Source of the DNA: JAFGPJ01 sp964439135
GTDB taxonomy: Bacteria; Planctomycetota; Phycisphaerae; Sedimentisphaerales; Anaerobacaceae
DNA: 6,996 nt
Assembly (NCBI GenBank): GCA_964439135.1
Contig: CAYTNN010000233.1
Coordinates: 1 to 6,996 of the forward strand
Reading direction: 5' to 3'
Shown here: piece by piece, positions 1 to 4,373 of the stretch
How the letters are laid out: every line of letters starts with the position of its first letter
Numbering within the stretch: the stretch's first letter is position 1
Made by a program: the position numbers and the translations under genes
Notes under the pieces: model-generated
What the model was told of the DNA's origin: nothing
Databases searched by the model: none
The model's input: only the letters and a program-made list of their open reading frames with translations

Positions 1-183
1 CAGAAGAAGGTTATCGGCAATGCGTATTGCCTGGTCGGTAGCGTAGAACTCCGGCCGCTGGTTGAGGCATCGTCTCCACGATATGGATGTGGCGGAATTT
101 TCCCTGCCCTGGGCACCGGAAACAATTGCCAGGGCAAACAAACAAATCGAAAACTTCAGTGTATATCGTATCATATTCATCAT
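1..183 (-). CDS. Secreted pectate lyase-like protein, N-terminal part only (cut by the window edge)
   Basis: Translation of the minus strand from 183 gives 61 codons open to the window edge. Residues 1-26 (MMNMIRYTLKFSICLFALAIVSGAQG) form a signal peptide: a short basic start, a hydrophobic core and a small-residue cleavage site. The mature part has W, then CLNQRPEFYATDQAIRIADN followed by LLL. This matches the start of the PelA-type pectic acid lyase family (Pfam Pectic_acid_lyas, PL10), where 'P-x-[WF]-Y-x-[ST]-x-x-A-x-R-I-A-D-N-V-L-L' precedes the YQR..GGWPKN segment. Such enzymes cleave polygalacturonate by beta-elimination outside the cytoplasm. The catalytic part lies outside the window, so activity cannot be judged. 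In-frame ATGs at 183, 180 and 174 are all possible, with an upstream stop at 217-219. No clear Shine-Dalgarno is visible. It is transcribed divergently from the small RNA unit. Family assignment rests on about 25 residues recognised from memory. Confidence 0.6.
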   Translation of the reverse strand, partial: MMNMIRYTLKFSICLFALAIVSGAQGRENSATSISWRRCLNQRPEFYATDQAIRIADNLLL

Positions 184-229
184 TTTTACAGAAAACCGCG
201 AAAAAATAAAGCCTTTTTAGCCGGCGCGT

Positions 230-258
230 TTGGTTTTGTGCTGGTTGCTTCTTATACT
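230..258 (+). promoter_or_regulatory. Sigma70-like promoter of the small RNA
   Basis: TTGGTT (230-235) and TATACT (253-258) are separated by exactly 17 bases, which predicts transcription from about 264-266. A structured stretch and an intrinsic terminator follow with no open reading frame between them, which is the layout of a stand-alone small RNA gene. The same region also serves as the upstream region of the divergent pectate lyase gene. Confidence 0.5.
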
Positions 259-263
259 TTCTG

Positions 264-402
264 TAGATAAAGACCTTGCTGGGGGGGAAACCGGTTGGCG
301 TAGAAACATGGACCCGCCTTTGATGTTTTCTGCGAGGGAGAAAAACTGCTTGTAACGCCCAATTTTCCCGGATAGGACGGCTTTTAGAGCCGTCCTTTTT
401 TT
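264..402 (+). ncRNA. Putative structured small RNA (about 140 nt), possibly 6S-like
   Basis: The segment lies between a -35/-10 pair and an intrinsic terminator and encodes no credible protein. A hairpin is visible at 300-334: CGTAGAAACAT pairs with ATGTTTTCTGCG (one bulged base, one G-U) and closes a loop reading GGACCCGCCTTTG. Flanking segments can pair to enclose it: GGGAAA (285-290) with TTTCCC (364-369), and TTGGCGT (295-301) with ACGCCCAA (355-362, one bulge). A 'GGTTGGYG..hairpin..AAAACTGC' order resembles the apical half of 6S RNA, the RNA that sequesters sigma70 RNA polymerase, and the size is near the family's lower range. I could not build the long closing stem and central bubble that define 6S, so that identity is tentative. 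The existence of an RNA gene is better supported than its family. Confidence 0.5.
374..402 (+). terminator. Intrinsic terminator of the small RNA
   Basis: AGGACGGCT (374-382) and AGCCGTCCT (388-396) form a perfect 9-bp GC-rich stem around a five-base loop, followed directly by a run of seven T (396-402). This is a textbook rho-independent terminator on the plus strand. No plus-strand coding region precedes it in the window, so it most likely ends the RNA starting near 264. Confidence 0.85.
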
Positions 403-407
403 ATATC

Positions 408-436
408 TTGTAAGAGCCCCCTTTTGCCGGTACAAT
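408..436 (+). promoter_or_regulatory. Candidate promoter of the rhomboid gene
   Basis: TTGTAA (408-413) and TACAAT (431-436) are spaced by 17 bases, six bases beyond the small RNA terminator. A transcript from about 443 would have a leader of roughly 150 nt carrying both hairpins described below before the start codon at 592. The region is AT-rich, so chance matches are possible. Confidence 0.4.
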
Positions 437-474
437 ACGGCAGTTTTTTAATTTGTCTAATCTAATATTGATAT

Positions 475-494
475 GGGTGGTTCACGAACCACCC
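475..494. repeat. REP-like palindrome
   Basis: GGGTGGTTC and GAACCACCC are perfect 9-base inverted arms around a central AC. The motif 'ggtggttc..gaaccacccctac' resembles short dispersed palindromes seen between genes in many bacterial genomes. Only one copy is present here, so dispersal cannot be shown from this window. It would form a stable hairpin in the rhomboid leader RNA. Confidence 0.5.
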
Positions 495-517
495 CTACGC
501 TGGAAGCAGGCAAAACG

Positions 518-557
518 CAAAATTGAGGAAGTTTTACTAAAAGGCTTCTCAATTTTG
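518..557 (+). promoter_or_regulatory. Long leader hairpin with T-rich tail upstream of the rhomboid gene
   Basis: CAAAATTGAGGAAG (518-531) pairs with CTTCTCAATTTTG (545-557) over 13 bp with one bulged G. TTTT (532-535) can pair with AAAA (539-542), leaving a three-base loop. The tail after the stem is ATTTTTATTTTTAATC, T-rich but interrupted. It could be an attenuator-like or weak terminator structure in the leader, or the folded form of a small repeat. The start codon of the rhomboid gene is only 34 bases further on, and no Shine-Dalgarno lies between them. Confidence 0.4.
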
Positions 558-591
558 ATTTTTATTTTTAATCTTTGGATTTCCTTAAATT

Positions 592-1776
592 ATGTTATTA
601 CCGATTCGGACAAGCATTAAGCCGAGACGAACGCCTTATGCGAATTACGCCCTCGTAGCTGTCAATGTGGCTATTTTCCTGCTGAGCTTTTTCCCTGTTG
701 AATCGTTAGGAGGCGAGAGGGAATATATTCGGCACTGGGCCAACCAGTTCGTGCTCGATCCCCGGCCGGGGCATTTGTTTCTTTGGCAGTTTGTCAGCTA
801 CGCCTTTTTACACGCCGGCCTTATGCATATCGTCGGCAATATGTTCTTCCTGTATCTGTTCGGCAATAACGTTAACGACAAGCTCGGCCATATCGGGTAC
901 CTGGCCTTTTATTTAGCGGGGGCGGTTTTTAGCGGCATAGGACATACACTTCTGAGTAGTTCACCTGTCCTCGGAGCCAGCGGGGCCGTTGCCGCCGTAA
1001 CGGGTGCTTATCTGGTCCTGTTCCCGCAGACGTTAATCACCGTTATCTACTGGTTCTTTTTCATCGGCACCATGGAACTGCCGGCGATGTACTTTATCGC
1101 CTTCAAGCTTATCATCTGGGACAATATCTTTGAACCTAGCATTGCGCCTCCGGTCGCCATTGCCTACGGGGCACATCTGGCGGGATATATCTTTGGAATC
1201 GGAGCGATGGTCGTTTTGCTTGCAACCCATATCCTCAGCGGCAGCAATTACGATTTGTGGGCAATGATAAAATTCTGGAATCGTCGCCGCCGCTATCGCG
1301 ATGTTGTATCGAGCGGCTACGACCCATATACCGGTCGGACTAAGATAAAAGTCAAAGAGGTTATCAAAAGCGCCGCCGAGCAGCAGAAGGATGAGCAAAT
1401 AAGGCAGCTTCGCAGCGAGATCAGCGATCGGATGACGCAGCGTAATTTGCCGGCCGCCGCCGAACTCTTTATCGAGCTGATGAAACAAGACAGTGAGCAG
1501 ATTCTGCCCAGCAAACAATTGCTGGATATTGCCAATCAGCTTGCCGGCGATAATAAGCACGCCGAGTCGGCGCGGGCCTATGAACAGCTTTTATCTCACT
1601 ATAGTACCTATGAATACGCCGAACAGGTCGAGCTGATGTTAGGTATCATATATTCACGCTATCTGAATCAGCCCGGGCCGGCGGAAAAACATTTACAGAT
1701 CGCGGAGAAAAAACTCACCGATCCCGGCCAGTTAAAGATGTGCCGGGATGAGCTTGCCCGAATACAAAAAGCTTAA
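592..1776 (+). CDS. Rhomboid-family intramembrane serine protease with TPR-like C-terminal tail
   Basis: The 394-residue product is a polytopic membrane protein. Rhomboids cleave transmembrane helices of client proteins within the bilayer using a Ser-His dyad. The hallmarks are visible: HAGLMHIVGN at 74-83 (conserved His/Asn that help form the active site), GASGA at 128-132 with Ser130 as nucleophile, and AYGAHLAGYIFG at 191-202 with His195 as general base. Hydrophobic segments lie near 18-35, 65-91, 102-120, 128-160, 165-180 and 190-212. From about 229 the chain turns cytosolic (WNRRRRYRDVV), and from about 275 to the end it is helical and charged, with repeated A-x-x-x-F/Y-x-x-L patterns as in TPR units. 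The tail is longer than in minimal rhomboids (about 200 residues), with likely use in binding partners. The ATG at 592 places the first basic residues and helix correctly, but there is no Shine-Dalgarno. The natural substrate is unknown. Confidence 0.92.
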   Translation: MLLPIRTSIKPRRTPYANYALVAVNVAIFLLSFFPVESLGGEREYIRHWANQFVLDPRPGHLFLWQFVSYAFLHAGLMHIVGNMFFLYLFGNNVNDKLGHIGYLAFYLAGAVFSGIGHTLLSSSPVLGASGAVAAVTGAYLVLFPQTLITVIYWFFFIGTMELPAMYFIAFKLIIWDNIFEPSIAPPVAIAYGAHLAGYIFGIGAMVVLLATHILSGSNYDLWAMIKFWNRRRRYRDVVSSGYDPYTGRTKIKVKEVIKSAAEQQKDEQIRQLRSEISDRMTQRNLPAAAELFIELMKQDSEQILPSKQLLDIANQLAGDNKHAESARAYEQLLSHYSTYEYAEQVELMLGIIYSRYLNQPGPAEKHLQIAEKKLTDPGQLKMCRDELARIQKA

Positions 1777-1880
1777 TTCAATACGGTTTAATAAGCCGCC
1801 GATATATTTCCTTCCAAAATCCGATTTTTATCCGGCCAAGAAACAATAATAATTTTTAGGTGAAAAAGCAAGATTTCTTA

Positions 1881-1909
1881 TTGACCAATTGGCCAGTTTT
1901 GACTAAATA
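1881..1909 (+). promoter_or_regulatory. Sigma70-like promoter of the TetR remnant and DksA-like gene
   Basis: TTGACC (1881-1886) and TAAATA (1904-1909) are separated by 17 bases, placing the start of transcription a few bases before the ATG at 1919, so the transcript would be nearly leaderless. Two operator-like palindromes cover both hexamers, so a bound repressor would block RNA polymerase. No clear terminator lies between here and the DksA-like gene, so it may drive both. Confidence 0.6.
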
Positions 1910-1913
1910 GTCA
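1882..1913. promoter_or_regulatory. Two tandem operator-like palindromes (TetR-type)
   Basis: TGACTAAATAGTCA (1900-1913) is a perfect inverted repeat with 6-base arms and a two-base centre. TGACCAATTGGCCA (1882-1895) has the same outline with one mismatched pair. Both fit TGAC-N6-GNCA, and their centres are 18 bp apart. Position over the -35 and -10 of the promoter for a TetR-family reading frame is the usual arrangement for autorepression by that family. Which protein binds here is inferred, because the adjacent regulator appears broken. Confidence 0.55.
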
Positions 1914-1918
1914 GCCTT

Positions 1919-2188
1919 ATGAAAACCGGGCACAATAAACCCGAAGAAAGCAGGCTCCAGAAGAGAGCTACAAGGACGCATAAAAGGCTTAAATACGCGG
2001 CCCTGGATATCTTCAGAGGCAAGAGTGTCCGCGCCGTTACTGTTGAAGAAATTACCGAAAAAGCAGGATTTGTGTTTGGCTTCTTCTTTTTTGCCATGAT
2101 CGGCATGACTTCAAAAGAAATTAAAATAAATATCAAACCTCTTAGGTGGGTTTTCGTAAAGAGTCTGGTGATGTTTCCTGGGCAATAG
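1919..2188 (+). pseudogene. Truncated TetR/AcrR-family regulator
   Basis: The frame starts with ATG at 1919. Residues 12-49 look like the N-terminal half of a TetR DNA-binding domain: RLQKRATRTHKRLKYAALDIF (basic start and helix 1), then VRAVTVEEITEKAG (helix 2). The expected recognition-helix signature (of the type VSKGTFYxHF) is replaced by FVFGFFFFAMIGM, although a following TSKEI recalls the usual 'SKEEI'. The frame ends after 89 residues, whereas intact family members have about 190-210 residues including a ligand-binding domain. Neither of the other plus-strand frames restores the recognition helix. The operator-like palindromes and promoter just upstream look intact, so decay of the coding part seems recent or the short product is tolerated. 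The alternative is a genuine short protein that happens to begin with a TetR-like helix pair. Confidence 0.6.
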
Positions 2189-2260
2189 GAGTTGTTGAGA
2201 AATTCGTCGTGTCAATTGCAAATCTATGGATTGTATTTGGACTTGTGGTTTGAAGAAATT

Positions 2261-2716
2261 ATGGAAAAAAATGAGACAAACGGAAACAAGCTGAAGCCGG
2301 CAGAGATAAAAAAATTCAAGGCCATGCTGTTGGCAAAGCTGACTGAGATACTCGGCAACGTTACAAGCATGGAAACGGAAGCTTTGCGAAGAGACAGAAG
2401 CGACCTTTCGAATATGCCGATTCACATGGCCGATCTCGGAACGGACAACTCTGAAATCGAAAACATCCTCGGCCTGATGGACAGCGAAAGAAAAATCCTT
2501 TTGGAAATATATGATGCACTGAGACGCATTGAAGACGGTACATATGGAATTTGTGAAAGTCGTGACGAGCAAATCCCGAGGGGACGACTCAAGGCAATCC
2601 CCTGGGCCAGATACTGCGTCGCCTGCGCCACACTTTTAGAAAAGGGCCTTCTCGCGAAGAAACAATATGAAGAATTTAATGGAACATTTCCCGACGATTT
2701 AAGCGATGACGAATAA
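2261..2716 (+). CDS. DksA/TraR-family zinc-finger-like protein
   Basis: A product of 151 residues. DksA/TraR proteins insert a coiled coil into the RNA polymerase secondary channel and tune transcription initiation, often together with ppGpp. Residues 12-45 are helical and charged, then ADLGTDNSEIENILGLMD (57-74) and a helix (75-91) lead into the signature RIEDGTYGIC (89-98) and the zinc region. Zinc ligands are Cys98, Cys119 and Cys122, but the fourth expected Cys (three after Cys98) is Arg101, so the usual C-x2-C...C-x2-C site is incomplete. AIPWARYC (112-119) is very typical of the family. The C-terminus is acidic (DDLSDDE). I chose ATG 2261 because family members begin shortly before this helix; an upstream TTG at 2192 would add 23 unrelated hydrophobic residues. 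There is no strong Shine-Dalgarno. It follows the TetR remnant on the same strand. Confidence 0.85.
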   Translation: MEKNETNGNKLKPAEIKKFKAMLLAKLTEILGNVTSMETEALRRDRSDLSNMPIHMADLGTDNSEIENILGLMDSERKILLEIYDALRRIEDGTYGICESRDEQIPRGRLKAIPWARYCVACATLLEKGLLAKKQYEEFNGTFPDDLSDDE

Positions 2717-3012
2717 GACATAAGCATATCCTTTGTATAAAGGTCTGTCGTAACTTTCGGGCCGGCAATGAAATAGTATGAAAATTGCAATTATTTACAA
2801 CCACGATTTTCAAAATGTAATAAAGTTCTTTTAAGTCCGGTTTTACCGTTAACATCGCCGGGGCGGATAAAAATCCCGTTTTCAGCCTCTTTACGGCCGG
2901 GCGGTAAAATTCTCCAGAATTCGTCAAATCAGCGTTCCCGGACAGACAAAAAGAGGTAAAATACCGCTGGAGAATCACTCTTGGATGGTCGATATTTTAT
3001 CTAATAAAAAAG
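2717..3012. other. Intergenic interval rich in complementary segments, no gene seen
   Basis: No reading frame here has family-like features. Several exact complementary pairs are visible: TTTTACCG (2841-2848) with CGGTAAAA (2902-2909), CCTCTTT (2886-2892) with AAAGAGG (2950-2956), GCGGTA (2901-2906) with TACCGC (2962-2967), and ATTCTCCAG (2909-2917) with CTGGAGAAT (2967-2975). GGTAAAAT occurs twice in direct orientation (2903-2910 and 2955-2962). A weak hairpin CCTTT-GTAT-AAAGG (2730-2743) sits 13 bases after the DksA-like stop but has no T run. The region could encode a structured RNA or hold the remains of a repeat element. No promoter or terminator for a separate RNA was recognised. Confidence 0.35.
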
Positions 3013-3041
3013 TTGACAATCAGTCGAACGGCTGCTAACTT
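3013..3041 (+). promoter_or_regulatory. Sigma70-like promoter of the SH3b protein gene
   Basis: A perfect TTGACA (3013-3018) and TAACTT (3036-3041) are 17 bases apart, and TG lies just upstream of the -10 with a single intervening base (TGC-TAACTT), as in extended -10 promoters. Predicted start is about 3048, giving a leader of roughly 70 nt to the ATG at 3121. Confidence 0.65.
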
Positions 3042-3107
3042 GAAATAGCGAACGAGTCGTTTGGCGATTCAAATGTTTTTGGGTTTTGGGATAAGAACCA
3101 CTTTTTT

Positions 3108-3112
3108 GGGAG
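3108..3112 (+). promoter_or_regulatory. Shine-Dalgarno that sets the start of the SH3b protein
   Basis: GGGAG ends eight bases before ATG 3121. It supports that start over the upstream in-frame TTG at 3061, which has no such site and would put 20 extra residues before the signal peptide. Confidence 0.7.
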
Positions 3113-3120
3113 ATAGAAAA

Positions 3121-4302
3121 ATGCGATCTTATATAAATCTGTTTATTTTCGCTATTTTAACATGTTTAGTATCCATTTGCTTTGCCCAGCAAACTGCTAC
3201 GGCGTCCGGCAGCTCTCAGGAAGTTGATACCTCGTCCTTTCCTTATACCGCCGAAATAGCCGGGGATGACGTTTATGTCCGCTCCGGCCCGGGCACGAAC
3301 TTTTACCACTGCGGCAAGCTCAAAACGGGCGACAAAGTAAAAGTGGTCGGCAAACAGTTTAGCTGGTCCCGCGTCGTTCCGCCGGCCGGCAGCTTTTCCT
3401 GGATTTCAATGCAGTATGTCACGATTAACCCGGCCGATCCGAAGATTGGAACCGTTACCGGCGACAATGTTCGTGTCTATGCCGGCTCCGATTACGTCAA
3501 GCCGCTCTATTCCACGACCCTGCAGGGAAAGCTCAGCAAGGGCGAGAAGGTCAAACTGTCAGGCGAGCAGATGGACGATTATTATAAGATTGCCTCTCCG
3601 CCTTTTGCCTATCTCTGGGTAAGCACTAAGTTCACCAAGGCGATACCGGAGCCTATCGAAGCTCCGCCGGTTATCCCGACTCTGACCTCGCCGCCCGTCG
3701 AGCCGAAAGTCGGATCGACCGAACCTGCTGACGCCAACGCGACGGTCGCAGTTGTTCCGGAGCCCATAGCTCCCAAGTCACCGCTCGAAAGATATCGCGA
3801 GCTGAAAGAGCAGGTCAAGGCCGAGCATGCCAAACCGGCAGACCAGCAGAATTACACGGACCTGAAAAAGGCGCTGCTTGAAATCGCCAACGACAAAGAG
3901 GCCGGCAACGCGGCACGTTTCTCGCAGTTCGTCGTCAGGCAGATCGAGGGCTACGAGCTGGCTTTGGCGGTCGTAAAAGAAGTCAAGCTTCAAAATGAGC
4001 AGCTTGAGAAGGTCAAGGCCGGAATCAATAAGGCCAAAGCGACAAGAATGGCCGAAGTTGGAACTATGGGTAAGTTCGCAGTTGTCGGAGAATTCCAAAC
4101 TTATCAGACCTACGGCCCGGGACACTACCGGATTGTTGACGAAGCCGGCAAAATGGTCTGTTACGCTTTACCAACCGGTGTAGCTTCGCCAATGGATTTG
4201 GACGGTTTCGTCGGCCAGAAGGTCGGTCTTGTCGGAACGATCGAGCCGCACCTGCCGACAAAGAAAGCTCTCGTAAGATTCACGGCAATTGTAAAGCAAT
4301 AA
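3121..4302 (+). CDS. Exported protein with two SH3b domains, coiled helical region and C-terminal beta domain
   Basis: A 393-residue product. Residues 1-22 (MRSYINLFIFAILTCLVSIC, then FA) are a signal peptide with cleavage likely before QQ. Two bacterial SH3-type units follow: 42-100, with DDVYVRSGPGTNFYHCGKL and WSRVVPP..WI, and 110-172, with DNVRVYAGSDYVKPLYSTTL and YYKIASP..LWV. Such domains commonly bind peptidoglycan or peptide ligands in the envelope. A proline-rich linker (174-220) leads to a charged helical, probably coiled-coil stretch (221-310). The end (315-391) is beta-rich, containing YGPGHYRIVDEAGKMVCYAL and GFVGQKVGLVGTIEP, and looks like a small OB-fold-like barrel; that fold is my guess. 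No catalytic domain is present, so a structural, adaptor or wall-sensing role is more likely than an enzymatic one. It has its own promoter and converges on the beta-helix/C45 gene. Confidence 0.85.
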   Translation: MRSYINLFIFAILTCLVSICFAQQTATASGSSQEVDTSSFPYTAEIAGDDVYVRSGPGTNFYHCGKLKTGDKVKVVGKQFSWSRVVPPAGSFSWISMQYVTINPADPKIGTVTGDNVRVYAGSDYVKPLYSTTLQGKLSKGEKVKLSGEQMDDYYKIASPPFAYLWVSTKFTKAIPEPIEAPPVIPTLTSPPVEPKVGSTEPADANATVAVVPEPIAPKSPLERYRELKEQVKAEHAKPADQQNYTDLKKALLEIANDKEAGNAARFSQFVVRQIEGYELALAVVKEVKLQNEQLEKVKAGINKAKATRMAEVGTMGKFAVVGEFQTYQTYGPGHYRIVDEAGKMVCYALPTGVASPMDLDGFVGQKVGLVGTIEPHLPTKKALVRFTAIVKQ

Positions 4303-4373
4303 TCGCCGGCTGTCTGCTGCGTTAATTGTTTTTCAATATGTTCCCTCCAAAGCTGGGAATAGTCCCACTCGTT

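Noticed and set aside
264..402. Signal recognition particle RNA or tmRNA
   Set aside because: The SRP tetraloop motif (GGUCAGGUCCGGAAGGAAGC type) and the tmRNA tRNA-like end are both absent.
217..435. 72-codon minus-strand frame over the small RNA and its terminator
   Set aside because: The translation is composed of the complement of the hairpin and terminator and shows no protein family pattern.
1033..1560. 175-codon open frame on the minus strand within the rhomboid gene
   Set aside because: It lies fully inside a confidently identified gene, has no recognisable family features and reflects the codon pattern of the opposite strand.
2192..2260. TTG start at 2192 for the DksA-like protein
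   Set aside because: The 23 added residues do not resemble the family, and the segment overlaps coding-like remnants in another frame.
2730..2743. CCTTT-GTAT-AAAGG hairpin as the terminator of the DksA-like gene
   Set aside because: The stem is short and AT-rich and has no T tract after it.
2111..2790. Minus-strand frames opposite the DksA-like gene
   Set aside because: They are antisense to a gene with a clear family signature and show no domain features of their own.
3061..3120. TTG start at 3061 for the SH3b protein
   Set aside because: ATG 3121 has GGGAG eight bases upstream and begins directly with a signal peptide.
4354..4367. TGGGA-ATAG-TCCCA hairpin between the convergent genes as a bidirectional terminator
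   Set aside because: The stem is only five pairs and there is no adjacent run of T on either strand, so it was not called.
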